64,000 nucleotides of DNA from Clostridium gasigenes (lineage in GTDB: Bacteria > Bacillota > Clostridia > Clostridiales > Clostridiaceae): the NCBI RefSeq assembly GCF_900104115.1, contig NZ_FNJM01000010.1:44830-108829 (forward strand). The letters are read 5' to 3'. Every line of letters starts with the position of its first letter. Within the stretch, counting starts at the first letter, position 1. A program made the translations under genes and the position numbers. Below, in pieces: positions 47,155-56,060 of this stretch. Below the pieces are notes generated by a model. The model saw nothing but the letters and a program-made list of their open reading frames with translations. It was not told where the DNA came from and made no database searches.

Positions 47155-47684
47155 ATTTCATCGTTAAACAATGAATTTATGATTTTAGTATAAAGGTCTG
47201 TAGGGTTCTCTTTCCACCTGCTGCATAAAGAAGCTGCTTGCTTTTTAGAGGGAACCGATACTTTAATCTCCATAAGAAGATTTTCATCTTCTAGAGCTTT
47301 AAGATCAACTATGAAGGTGTCATCCTTAACTATAGTGTAATCACTGTGAATAGTAAGTTCTCTTTTTATTGAATCAATAGTTGAAAGAAGGTAGTCATCG
47401 ATTACTTTCTTTTTTATTGATGAAATTCTTCCATTAAAGAAAGAGAGAACACTATCACCTTTTTCGGTTAGTGTTAAAAGGTTTTTCTCATTCATTACTT
47501 GGTATTTCAAAAAGTCAGATAAAACAAGTTCACTAACATATTGTTGAAGTGTAAAGTAATTTATGAAATTATTCTCTAATATTATTTCAGTTAGTTGAGT
47601 ATTAGAGATTGGATGTTTTAATGCTTTAATAACATATAAAACAAGTAACTTATTTTCTGCAAGCTCAATTGAGTTTTCGTACAT
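47151..47684 (-). CDS. DUF4364 family protein
   Basis: 177 residues. The N-terminal part (LYVIKALKHPISNTQLTEII, then NYFTLQQYVSELVLSDFL) is a winged-helix-like DNA-binding domain; the C-terminal part is mixed alpha/beta. The family is widespread in clostridia and has no established function; a transcription factor is plausible. ATATGGAGGTTTATT precedes the ATG. Confidence 0.85.
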   Translation of the reverse strand: MYENSIELAENKLLVLYVIKALKHPISNTQLTEIILENNFINYFTLQQYVSELVLSDFLKYQVMNEKNLLTLTEKGDSVLSFFNGRISSIKKKVIDDYLLSTIDSIKRELTIHSDYTIVKDDTFIVDLKALEDENLLMEIKVSVPSKKQAASLCSRWKENPTDLYTKIINSLFNDEI

Positions 47685-47813
47685 AATAAACCTCCATATT
47701 CGAAAGTATCTATTTAATTATATCATAAAATTTACAAAGTGGAATATTATAGTCATTAATATTATATAAAAAGAATATTAATGATTATAATCAATGTAAA
47801 AAAGGTTGAATAT

Positions 47814-48572
47814 ATGAAAAGAAAAAATAAAATATTTATATCATTAGCATTAATATGCGGAGTTATGATTTCTTCGTTAATGATGAAGAATAGCAGCACT
47901 GAAGTATTTCTAAATATCACTGAGGAGCAACCTATATTTAGAGTTGAGAGGGAAGATAAATCGATTTCTTTAACAATTGACATAAATTGGGCGGAAACCG
48001 ATTATCTTTACAGCATATTAGAAGTATTAGATAAATATAATGTAAAAGGTACATTTTTTATTATGGGAGGATGGGTAAATTATACACCTGAAAATAAGGA
48101 AAAATTATTAAAAATATACAAGGAGGGACATGAGATAGCAAGTCATAGTTATATACATCCTATTTTCACTAAAATAGGAAAGGATAGAATTAAAGAAGAA
48201 CTAGATAAGACAGATAAAATTATAGAAGAAACAATAGGAATAAAACCAAAGTTGTTTAGATTTCCAAGTGGAGAGTACAATGAACAGTCATTTAATACAG
48301 TTACAACACTGGGGTATAAGTGTATTCAGTGGGATGCAGACTCTGTTGATTGGAAACAATTAGGAAGCGAAGTGGAGTATCAAAGAGTAATGAAGAAAGT
48401 TAAACCAGGATCAATTTTACTTTTTCATAATAATGCAAAGTATACACCTGATAATCTTGATAGAATAATTAATAAGCTTCAAGCAGATGGTTATAACTTT
48501 ATACCTGTAGGAGATTTGATATACAATGAAAATTATTACATTGATGAGACGGGTGAGCAAAGAAAAAAATAA
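47814..48572 (+). CDS. Polysaccharide deacetylase-family protein (PdaB/YlxY-like)
   Basis: About 252 residues. A signal anchor (KIFISLALICGVMISSLMM), then a NodB domain. Motif 1, normally TFDDG, reads TIDINWAETDY; motif 2 is HEIASHSYIHP with both metal His; motif 3 is FRFPSGEYN; and VDWKQLG and ILLFHNN follow. The altered first motif is like the spore-linked PdaB/YlxY branch, in which the first acidic residues are changed. AAAAAAGGTTGAAT supports ATG 47814. Confidence 0.88.
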   Translation: MKRKNKIFISLALICGVMISSLMMKNSSTEVFLNITEEQPIFRVEREDKSISLTIDINWAETDYLYSILEVLDKYNVKGTFFIMGGWVNYTPENKEKLLKIYKEGHEIASHSYIHPIFTKIGKDRIKEELDKTDKIIEETIGIKPKLFRFPSGEYNEQSFNTVTTLGYKCIQWDADSVDWKQLGSEVEYQRVMKKVKPGSILLFHNNAKYTPDNLDRIINKLQADGYNFIPVGDLIYNENYYIDETGEQRKK

Positions 48573-48684
48573 ATATTAGAAATATATTGAAAAAGGAACT
48601 TATAATGTATTATAATGGAAATATATAATTGTAAGATTATAAACAGATATAAAAATAAAATTAATTACTAAGGGAGAGGGGATT

Positions 48685-49350
48685 ATGATGGACAATTTGA
48701 TGTTAAATAATAAAATCTATTTAGAGGGAACTGTAATATCAGGCTTAGATTTTAGTCATGAAATGTATGGGGAAGGGTTTTATACATTTTCAATTGAGGT
48801 TACAAGATTAAGTGATTCAGTAGATGTTTTAAACATAACTGTATCAGAAAGATTAATTGCTAATTTAGATTTAAATATTGGCAACGATATCATAGTAGAA
48901 GGACAATTAAGATCTTATAATAAATTTGTAGATGGATCAAACAAGCTAATATTAACTGTATTTGCGAGAAACATTGAACCTTGTATAGAAAGAAGTAAAA
49001 ATCCGAATGAAATATTCTTAGATGGATATATATGTAAAGAACCTGTATATAGGACAACTCCATTTGGTAGAGAAATAGCAGATGTTTTATTAGCGGTTAA
49101 TAGGGCGTACAATAAATCAGATTATATACCAACTATTGCTTGGGGAAGAAATTCAAGATTTTGTCAAAATCTTGAAGTTGGTGATAATATTAGAGTATGG
49201 GGAAGACTACAAAGTAGAGAATACCAAAAAAAAGTTACAGAAGAAGATGTTATAAAGAAGATTGCTTATGAAGTATCTATTTCTAAAATGGAGAAAGTGG
49301 GCAAGGAAGATGAAGTTGATATTATTATGCCTGAAGAAGGCGCAGTTTAA
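48685..49350 (+). CDS. Single-stranded-DNA-binding protein with two OB folds
   Basis: 221 residues. The second half (NEIFLDGYICKEPVYRTTPF, then ADVLLAVNRAYNKSDYIPTI, GRLQSREYQKK) is a canonical SSB OB fold. The first half (NNKIYLEGTVISGLDFSHEM, IIVEGQLRSYNK) looks like a diverged second OB. There is no acidic DDDIPF-like tail. The main replicative SSB is normally found between rpsF and rpsR, so this is probably an accessory SSB. GGGAGAGGGGATT precedes the ATG. Confidence 0.85.
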   Translation: MMDNLMLNNKIYLEGTVISGLDFSHEMYGEGFYTFSIEVTRLSDSVDVLNITVSERLIANLDLNIGNDIIVEGQLRSYNKFVDGSNKLILTVFARNIEPCIERSKNPNEIFLDGYICKEPVYRTTPFGREIADVLLAVNRAYNKSDYIPTIAWGRNSRFCQNLEVGDNIRVWGRLQSREYQKKVTEEDVIKKIAYEVSISKMEKVGKEDEVDIIMPEEGAV

Positions 49351-49370
49351 TAAATAAATGAATATAGATA

Positions 49371-49402
49371 AGAAGGGATGAAGAAATTCATCCCTTCTTT
49401 TT
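49371..49402 (+). terminator. Terminator of the SSB gene
   Basis: AGAAGGGATGAA (49371-49382) pairs with TTCATCCCTTCT (49387-49398) around GAAA, then T. Confidence 0.92.
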
Positions 49403-49478
49403 AAGTTGCTTTTTAATAAGGAATATTCAAAAGAATAACAGACGAAGCTCGTAATCTAGTATAAAATATATATAACAT

Positions 49479-49508
49479 CGTGACTTGTTAATTTAAAAAA
49501 TGCTTAAT
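49479..49508. repeat. Half of a palindromic intergenic element (copy J)
   Basis: GTGACTTGTTAATTTAAAAA then ATGCTTAA, right-arm type, far upstream of oppB. Confidence 0.35.
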
Positions 49509-49631
49509 TTTAAAAAAATAATGGTTTATGAATAAAATTAAATAAAGATACAAATAAATAGTATATATAAACGATAGTAACAAGAAAAATGTAATAATTA
49601 TATGTAGAATTTTAATAAATAATGAAGTAAA

Positions 49632-49660
49632 ATACGGACAAATAATATATATGTCCGTAT
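49632..49660. promoter_or_regulatory. Inverted repeat upstream of the opp operon, possible operator
   Basis: ATACGGACA (49632-49640) and TGTCCGTAT (49652-49660) are perfect complements 11 bp apart. No T run follows, so it is not a terminator. It lies 215 bp before the opp -35 box. Confidence 0.5.
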
Positions 49661-49769
49661 AGTGTGGATTTATAAAAGAAATTATAAAAATTAATTTGTT
49701 AAATTTACAATAATAAGAAAAATGAATTAAACATGTTAATAGCTTTCATAAACCTAGATAAATAGTCAA

Positions 49770-49783
49770 TGTAAACGTTTCTA
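49770..49783 (+). promoter_or_regulatory. Possible cre (CcpA) site
   Basis: TGTAAACGTTTCTA fits the cre consensus TGWAARCGYTWNCW at 13 of 14 positions. It lies about 90 bp upstream of the opp promoter, which could place opp under carbon catabolite control. Confidence 0.45.
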
Positions 49784-49874
49784 ATAGATTTAGATGAAAT
49801 TATCATATTGAAAAATAATAGGGGTTAATATTGATGCTTTAATAATATAACAAATATAAAATTACTAAAGTGCA

Positions 49875-49902
49875 TTGACAAAAATTTAAAATATAATATA
49901 AT
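49875..49902 (+). promoter_or_regulatory. Promoter of the opp operon
   Basis: TTGACA (49875-49880), a 16-bp spacer, TATAAT (49897-49902), 55 bp before oppB. The remaining sequence of 49403-49956 is AT-rich with no gene seen. Confidence 0.7.
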
Positions 49903-49956
49903 TATTAATATCTATATTTGCAGAAAATGTAGAATCATGAATGGGGGTTAAAACAA

Positions 49957-50883
49957 ATGGTGAAGTATATAGGTAAAAGGATTTTTACAAGTATTTTAAC
50001 AATCTGGGTAGTTGTTACCTTAACATTTTTTTTGATGCGTGCTATGCCAGGTGGTCCTTTCACTGGAGAAAAGATGACACCAGAAATTAAAGCGAATCTT
50101 GAAGAAAAATATGGATTAGATAAATCTTTGGGACAACAATATGGAATGTATATGAAAAATTTATTAAAGGGAGACCTTGGTGTTTCAATGATTTTTAAAG
50201 GTAGAGAAGTAGTTGATACTATAAAAACATCATTACCAGCATCGGCTAAGGTTGGTGGAGCTGCAATTATGTTTTCAGTAGTTCTTGGAGTGTTACTTGG
50301 TATAATATCAGCACTTAAGATCGGAAAATGGCAAGATAAATTGTGTATGCTTATTGCAACACTAGGAGTAACAATACCAAGCTTCGTTATAGGAGCAACA
50401 TTAATTTATATATTTACAGTTGAATTAAGATTGTTACCAGCAACTGGATTATCCAGCTGGAAAAATTATATAATGCCGGTTATTGCGCTGTCAGGAAGCT
50501 CATTAGCATTCATAACAAGATTAACTAGAAGTAGAATGTTAGATGTTTTAAAGGCTGATTATATTAGAACAGCCAAGGCTAAGGGATTGAGCAAAAAAAC
50601 AGTTGTATTTAAACATGCATTAAGAAATTCATTAATACCAATAGTTACATATTTAGGACCGCTAATAGCGGGTGTATTAACAGGAAGCTTTATAGTCGAG
50701 AAGGTATTTGGAATACCTGGACTTGGTAATGAATTTGTTTCGTCAGTAACAAATAGAGATTATTCAACAGTATTAGGTTTAGTTGTATTTTATTGTACAT
50801 TTATTATTATATGTAATTTAGTAGTTGATATTTTATATGTAGTAATAGATCCAAGAATAAAACTAGAAAATACAGAAGGTTAA
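49957..50883 (+). CDS. oppB: Oligopeptide ABC transporter permease OppB
   Basis: 308 residues, six membrane helices, first gene of a complete peptide importer operon. Typical N-terminus (YIGKRIFTSILTIWVVVTLT, FFLMRAMPGGPF) and the EAA loop (DYIRTAKAKGLSKKTVVFKH). It forms the membrane channel with OppC. The next gene begins 14 bp after its stop. Confidence 0.94.
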   Translation: MVKYIGKRIFTSILTIWVVVTLTFFLMRAMPGGPFTGEKMTPEIKANLEEKYGLDKSLGQQYGMYMKNLLKGDLGVSMIFKGREVVDTIKTSLPASAKVGGAAIMFSVVLGVLLGIISALKIGKWQDKLCMLIATLGVTIPSFVIGATLIYIFTVELRLLPATGLSSWKNYIMPVIALSGSSLAFITRLTRSRMLDVLKADYIRTAKAKGLSKKTVVFKHALRNSLIPIVTYLGPLIAGVLTGSFIVEKVFGIPGLGNEFVSSVTNRDYSTVLGLVVFYCTFIIICNLVVDILYVVIDPRIKLENTEG

Positions 50884-50896
50884 AGGGGGTATGGAT

Positions 50897-51859
50897 ATGA
50901 AAGAAGCAATGGATTTTGACAAGAGTTTATTTACTCCTCTAACAGCTGAAGAAAAGAAAGTTCCTGCAATAGTAAGACCAAGTGTTGGATATTGGAGTGA
51001 TGCTTGGAGGAGATTGAAAAGTAATAAGGTTGCATTAATATCATTAATAGTACTTATTATTATTATAATATTAGCACTAGTAGTTCCAGATTTGTGGAGA
51101 GTTAAAGGATTAGGTATGTTTAAATTTGATCAAACAGATTTATCCATAGTAAATCAAAAACCTAGTGGAGCGCATATGTTTGGAACAGATGCATTAGGTA
51201 GAGATTTACTTGTTAGAGTTATGTATGGTGCAAGATACTCATTAATTATAGGGTTTGCAGCAGCGATTATAAATTTAGTTATTGGAGTAGTTTATGGTGG
51301 TATAGCAGGTTTCTTTGGTGGAAAAGTTGATAACATCATGATGAGAATAATTGATATTCTATATTCAATACCAACTATAATATATGTAGTAATCATAATG
51401 GCTATGTTATATGATCCGGATAAAGCTACCGGAGGGCTTGGTCCAATTATAATGGCACTTGCCATTTCATATTGGATTGGTATGGCTAGAATAGTAAGAG
51501 GAGAAGTTCTTCAGTTAAAAGAGCAAGAATTTGTATTAGCTGCAAGATCGCTTGGAGCATCAAAACTTAGAATATTATTTAAGCATTTAATTCCAAATTG
51601 CTTAGGATCAATAATAGTAACTATGACTCTTTTAATACCTCAAGCTATTTTTACAGAGGCTTTCTTAAGTTTCATAGGTCTTGGGTTAAACCCGCCACTT
51701 GCATCACTTGGAACATTGGCTAATGAAGCTATGCAATCAATTTATGTATATCCATATCAATTATTATTCCCATCCGCAGTAATATGTATTATTATTTTAG
51801 GATTTAACTTATTGGGTGATGGATTAACAGAAGCACTTGACCCTAAAAATAAGAGGTAG
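50897..51859 (+). CDS. oppC: Oligopeptide ABC transporter permease OppC
   Basis: About 320 residues. The N-terminal cytoplasmic stretch is followed by a first helix and the OppC-type domain (MFGTDALGRDLLVRVMYGAR), with the EAA loop (EFVLAARSLGASKLRILFKH). GGGGG lies 1 bp before the ATG at 50891 but at proper distance from ATG 50897, so I take the latter. Partner of OppB. Confidence 0.94.
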   Translation: MKEAMDFDKSLFTPLTAEEKKVPAIVRPSVGYWSDAWRRLKSNKVALISLIVLIIIIILALVVPDLWRVKGLGMFKFDQTDLSIVNQKPSGAHMFGTDALGRDLLVRVMYGARYSLIIGFAAAIINLVIGVVYGGIAGFFGGKVDNIMMRIIDILYSIPTIIYVVIIMAMLYDPDKATGGLGPIIMALAISYWIGMARIVRGEVLQLKEQEFVLAARSLGASKLRILFKHLIPNCLGSIIVTMTLLIPQAIFTEAFLSFIGLGLNPPLASLGTLANEAMQSIYVYPYQLLFPSAVICIIILGFNLLGDGLTEALDPKNKR

Positions 51860-51870
51860 GAGGAGCAGAA

Positions 51871-52875
51871 ATGAGTAGATTATTAGAAGTAAAAGATCTG
51901 AGGACCTCCTTTACAACACATATTGGAGAGGTACACGCAGTAAGAGGAGTCTCTTTTAATTTAGATAGAGGAGAGGCTATAGGAATAGTTGGAGAATCAG
52001 GTTGTGGAAAATCAGTAACAATGATGTCAATTATGAGATTATTATCAGATAACGGTAAAATTGCAGGTGGAGAAATAATTTTCGATGGAAAAGATATTTC
52101 TAAAGCTGATGAAAATGTTATGGAAGGAATTAGAGGAAATGATATTGGAATGATATTCCAAGATCCTATGACTTCTTTAAACCCTGTATTTACAGTTGGG
52201 GATCAATTAATTGAGCCACTTATTAAACATAGAAAGTTAAGTAGAAAAGAAGCTAGGGAAGTTGCTTGTAAAATGCTAGAACTAGTTGGGATGCCAAGTG
52301 CTGAAAAAAGAATGAAGCAATATCCCCACGAATTCTCAGGTGGTATGAGACAAAGAGTTATGATAGCTATGAGCTTGGTTTGTGAACCAAAACTTATTAT
52401 AGCAGATGAACCAACAACAGCACTTGATGTAACAATTCAAGCACAAATATTAGATTTAATGAAGGATTTAAAAGATAAATTAAATACTTCTATAATATTA
52501 ATAACTCATGATTTAGGAGTTGTTGCAGATCTTTGTACAAAAATAAATGTTATGTATGGTGGAATAGTTGTAGAAGCTGGTAGTGATGAAGATATTTTTT
52601 ATAGAGGACGTCATCCTTATACATGGGGATTATTAAATAGTATACCTAACCCAAAGAGTGATGTTAAGGAAAAACTTAAACCCATAGAAGGGCAACCACC
52701 AGATTTGTTAAATCCACCAGTTGGATGTCCATTTACGGCTAGATGTGATTACTCAATGAAAATATGCTTAGAAAAGCAACCTCCACTGTTTGTTGTTGGA
52801 GAGGGGCATAAAGTTGCGTGCTGGCTATGTCATGAGAATGCACCAAAAGTTGAATCGCCAATAGGGAGGGAATAA
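51871..52875 (+). CDS. oppD: Oligopeptide ABC transporter ATPase OppD
   Basis: 334 residues. Walker A GESGCGKSVT, signature FSGGMRQRVMIAM, Walker B LIIADEPTTALD, switch ITHDLG. The C-terminal extension has the Opp-type Cys cluster (CPFTARCDYSMKICLEKQPP) that binds an iron-sulfur cluster in related transporters. AGGAGGAGCAGAA precedes the ATG. Confidence 0.95.
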   Translation: MSRLLEVKDLRTSFTTHIGEVHAVRGVSFNLDRGEAIGIVGESGCGKSVTMMSIMRLLSDNGKIAGGEIIFDGKDISKADENVMEGIRGNDIGMIFQDPMTSLNPVFTVGDQLIEPLIKHRKLSRKEAREVACKMLELVGMPSAEKRMKQYPHEFSGGMRQRVMIAMSLVCEPKLIIADEPTTALDVTIQAQILDLMKDLKDKLNTSIILITHDLGVVADLCTKINVMYGGIVVEAGSDEDIFYRGRHPYTWGLLNSIPNPKSDVKEKLKPIEGQPPDLLNPPVGCPFTARCDYSMKICLEKQPPLFVVGEGHKVACWLCHENAPKVESPIGRE

Positions 52876-52877
52876 TA

Positions 52878-53858
52878 GTGAAAAAGAAAAATGATGTAAT
52901 TATTGAAGTTAATAATTTGAGTAAATACTTCCCTGTGAATAAAGGTATATTTTCAAAGAAAAGTTATGTAAAGGCTGTAGATAATGTTTCTTTTACTATT
53001 AAAAGAGGAGAAACTTTAGGTTTAGTTGGTGAATCTGGTTGTGGTAAAACTACAACGGGAAGAACTGTATTAAAGCTATATAATTCTACTGCTGGACAAA
53101 TAATTTTTAATGGAGAAGATATAACTAATTTTAGTGAAAAACAAATGGTGCCACTCCGAAAAAATATGCAAATGATATTTCAGGATCCATATGCATCACT
53201 AAATCCAAGAATGACAGTTGGAGATATTATTGGTGAAGCTATAGATATTCATAAAATATTACAAGGCGAAGAGAGAAATAAAAGAATAAGATATCTATTA
53301 GATAAAGTTGGATTAAATGGAGATCATATAAATAGATATGCTCATGAATTCTCAGGAGGGCAAAGACAAAGAATAGGAATAGCAAGAGCATTAGCTGTTG
53401 AACCAGACTTTATAGTTTGTGATGAACCTATTTCGGCATTAGATGTGTCAATCCAAGCTCAAGTTATTAATATGCTTGAAGAAATTCAAGAAGAATTTGG
53501 ATTAACTTATTTATTTATAGCTCATGATTTATCAATGGTAAAACATATATCAACTCATATAGGTGTTATGTATCTTGGAAGAATGGTTGAAAAGGGCCCA
53601 AGTAATGATGTTTATTCAAAGCCAAAGCATCCTTATACACAAGCACTTTTATCAGCAGTACCAGTGCCGGATCCTAGAGCGTCAAAATCAAGTAAGAGAA
53701 TAATCCTAGAAGGCGATATTCCATCACCTATAGATCCACCACCGGGGTGTAGATTTAAAGGGAGATGTCAATATGTTAAGCCGATATGTGATATGGTTGA
53801 CCCTGAGTTAAAAGAAGTAGAACCAGGGCATTTTGTAGCATGTCATCTATTTGAATAA
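52878..53858 (+). CDS. oppF: Oligopeptide ABC transporter ATPase OppF
   Basis: 326 residues. Walker A GESGCGKTTT, signature FSGGQRQRIGIAR, Walker B FIVCDEPISALD. C-terminal GCRFKGRCQYVKPICDMVDP carries the Cys cluster. Start codon is GTG at 52878, 2 bp after the oppD stop, with GGGAGGG in the end of oppD. Second nucleotide-binding subunit. Confidence 0.95.
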   Translation: MKKKNDVIIEVNNLSKYFPVNKGIFSKKSYVKAVDNVSFTIKRGETLGLVGESGCGKTTTGRTVLKLYNSTAGQIIFNGEDITNFSEKQMVPLRKNMQMIFQDPYASLNPRMTVGDIIGEAIDIHKILQGEERNKRIRYLLDKVGLNGDHINRYAHEFSGGQRQRIGIARALAVEPDFIVCDEPISALDVSIQAQVINMLEEIQEEFGLTYLFIAHDLSMVKHISTHIGVMYLGRMVEKGPSNDVYSKPKHPYTQALLSAVPVPDPRASKSSKRIILEGDIPSPIDPPPGCRFKGRCQYVKPICDMVDPELKEVEPGHFVACHLFE

Positions 53859-53951
53859 TACAGTTAAAGATGTTTAAAATAGCAATAAGTAAAAAGTTAG
53901 TAATTTGCATGTGCAATTATTATAGAAATATTTAAAAGGGAGGCTATAAAT

Positions 53952-55592
53952 ATGAAATCAAGTAAAATGAAAAAACTATGTGCTTTAGCACTAAGTCTTG
54001 TACTTGGAACATCAGTTCTTGCCGGATGTGGCGGAAAAGATAGTTCAGCGAGTAAACAACAAGTTATCTATAACTTAGGGGCAGATCCTAAAACTTTAGA
54101 TCCACAATTAAACACTGCAAGTGATGCAGGAAATATAATATTAAATGCATTTGACGGTCTTACAAGAATGGATAAGGATTCAAAAGCAGCACCTGGGGTA
54201 GCTGAAACTTGGGATGTATCTCCAGATGGATTAAAATATACATTCCATTTAAGAAAAAATTCTAAATGGTCAGATGGAAAAGATGTTACTGCAAATGATT
54301 TTAAATATGCATGGCTTAGGGCGTTAGATTCAAAGACAGCAGCAGATTATGCTTACCAACTGTACTATATTAAAGGTGGAGAAGAGTATAATACTAATAA
54401 AGGAACAGCAGAACAAGTAGGAATTAAGGTTGTTGATGACTATACTTTAGAAGTTGAACTTGTTGCTCCGACTTCATACTTTACTCAACTTACTGCATTT
54501 GCAACATATATGCCAGTAAGAAAAGATATAATTGAAGCTAATGGAGATGCTTGGGCAACTAAGCCAGAAAGTTATATTTCAAATGGACCTTTCAAAATGA
54601 CAGATTTTAGAATGAAAGATGCTATAGTTTTAGTAAAGAATGAAAATTACTGGGATGCAGCTAACGTTAAGTTAGATAAAATTGATATAAGAATGGTTAC
54701 AGAAAATACTACTTCTTATGCTGAGTTTAAAGCAGGAACATTTGATATGATTAATGAAGTTCCACCTGCAGAAGTAGAAAATGCTTTAAAGGATAAAGAT
54801 GCTGCAGTATTTAAAGAGTTTGGTACTTACTTTATGTGTCTAAACGTTGGAAACAACAGTGATGCATTAAATCCAGAAGCTGTAAAAGCTTTAGGAAATA
54901 AGAAGTTTAGGCAAGCACTTTCAGTGGCAATTGATAGAACAGCTTTAGTTGAGAATGTAACTAAAGGACAACAAGTCCCAGCAGTAGGATTTACACCTCC
55001 AGGAGCGCCAACTCCAGATGGTAAAGATTTTGCTGAAAGTAAAAAATATATTGAACCAACTGGAAATATAGAAGAAGCTAAGAAATTATTAGCAGAAGCT
55101 GGATATCCAAATGGTCAAGGTTTACCAAAATTCAACTTGTCAATAAATTCAGAGGGTGTGCATAGTGCAGTTGCTCAATACTTACAATCAGTGTGGAAAG
55201 AAATTGGTGTTGAAACTGAAATTTCTTCACAAGAGTTTAAAGTATATCAACAAGTAAGAAAAGATGGTAAATATATGATAGGAAGACATGGTTGGAGTGG
55301 AGATTATGTAGATCCAATCACATTCTTAGATATGTGGATAACTAATGGCGGAAATAATGAAGCTGGTTATAGTAATGCTAAATACGATGCTTTAATTGAA
55401 GAAGCTAAGACTACTCCAGATGAAGCTAAGAAATATGAAGCTTTAAGAAATGCCGAAGATATATTAATGGATGAAATGCCAGTTATTCCATTATACTATT
55501 ACACTAAGGTAAGAGCTATTAAAGAAGATATTAAAGATTTACTTATTTCACCACTAGGAAAAGTTGACTTTAAGAATGCTTACAGAGGATAG
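53952..55592 (+). CDS. oppA: Oligopeptide-binding lipoprotein OppA
   Basis: 546 residues. Lipoprotein signal with lipobox LAGCGG at about residues 24-29, then the SBP_bac_5 domain (IYNLGADPKTLDPQLNTASD, FHLRKNSKWSDGKDVTANDF). Captures peptides outside the cell and delivers them to OppBC. AAAAGGGAGGCTATAAAT precedes the ATG. The binding protein is last in the operon, after the ATPases, with a 93-bp gap that may let it be expressed at a different level. Confidence 0.96.
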   Translation: MKSSKMKKLCALALSLVLGTSVLAGCGGKDSSASKQQVIYNLGADPKTLDPQLNTASDAGNIILNAFDGLTRMDKDSKAAPGVAETWDVSPDGLKYTFHLRKNSKWSDGKDVTANDFKYAWLRALDSKTAADYAYQLYYIKGGEEYNTNKGTAEQVGIKVVDDYTLEVELVAPTSYFTQLTAFATYMPVRKDIIEANGDAWATKPESYISNGPFKMTDFRMKDAIVLVKNENYWDAANVKLDKIDIRMVTENTTSYAEFKAGTFDMINEVPPAEVENALKDKDAAVFKEFGTYFMCLNVGNNSDALNPEAVKALGNKKFRQALSVAIDRTALVENVTKGQQVPAVGFTPPGAPTPDGKDFAESKKYIEPTGNIEEAKKLLAEAGYPNGQGLPKFNLSINSEGVHSAVAQYLQSVWKEIGVETEISSQEFKVYQQVRKDGKYMIGRHGWSGDYVDPITFLDMWITNGGNNEAGYSNAKYDALIEEAKTTPDEAKKYEALRNAEDILMDEMPVIPLYYYTKVRAIKEDIKDLLISPLGKVDFKNAYRG

Positions 55593-55605
55593 TATTTATA
55601 TTTTA

Positions 55606-55646
55606 AAAAAGGCTGTTGTTAAAATGATTTTAACAACAGCCTTTTT
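55606..55646 (+). terminator. Terminator of the opp operon
   Basis: AAAAAGGCTGTTGTTAAAA (55606-55624) pairs perfectly with 55628-55646 around TGA. Confidence 0.92.
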
Positions 55647-55673
55647 CTATTTAATAATATAAAAGAATTTTAA

Positions 55674-55710
55674 AAAACAGACCAATATACATGATATATT
55701 GGTCTGTTTT
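55674..55710. terminator. Second hairpin, probably bidirectional
   Basis: AAAACAGACCAATATA (55674-55689) pairs with TATATTGGTCTGTTTT (55695-55710). It lies between opp and the tiny minus-strand gene and can stop both. Confidence 0.85.
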
Positions 55711-55773
55711 TATATGTACTGGATAAATTATTCTAAATTTCATATGGAGTGTAATCCCATATAAAATTTATAA

Positions 55774-55926
55774 TCAGTTTATATGTGCGCTTTGAAATCC
55801 TTCTTTTTTAATAGAATGTTTTTTAGCATTCTTATTTTGGTTTTGATTTTCTTGTGTTATTGGAGTTTGATAATTACATTTTCTCATTCTAGCTTCTTTA
55901 TTATCTGGTTGACTATCTTTTGCCAT
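55774..55926 (-). CDS. Tiny hydrophilic protein
   Basis: 50 residues, starting MAKDSQPDNKEARMRKCNYQ and rich in Gln, Asn and Lys. TTTTTAGGAGGATTTATT gives an excellent ribosome site. No membrane segment, one Cys. Not recognised. A lone gene of the same general type as those at 38782 and 38931. Confidence 0.65.
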   Translation of the reverse strand: MAKDSQPDNKEARMRKCNYQTPITQENQNQNKNAKKHSIKKEGFQSAHIN

Positions 55927-56032
55927 AATAAATCCTCCTAAAAATTAAATTAGTTTAATAAATTTTTTTATATTAAACTTATACTTATAGTATCTCTAAA
56001 ATTTCTTTTAATATAGGTAGTAATTAATGGGC

Positions 56033-56058
56033 AAGAAAAAAAGCGCCAAGGCGCTTTT
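56033..56058 (-). terminator. Terminator of the asd-dapA-dapB operon
   Basis: On the minus strand, AAAAGCGCC-TT-GGCGCTTTT (stem 56039-56047/56050-56058) is followed by further T. It lies directly after dapB. Confidence 0.92.
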
Positions 56059-56060
56059 AT

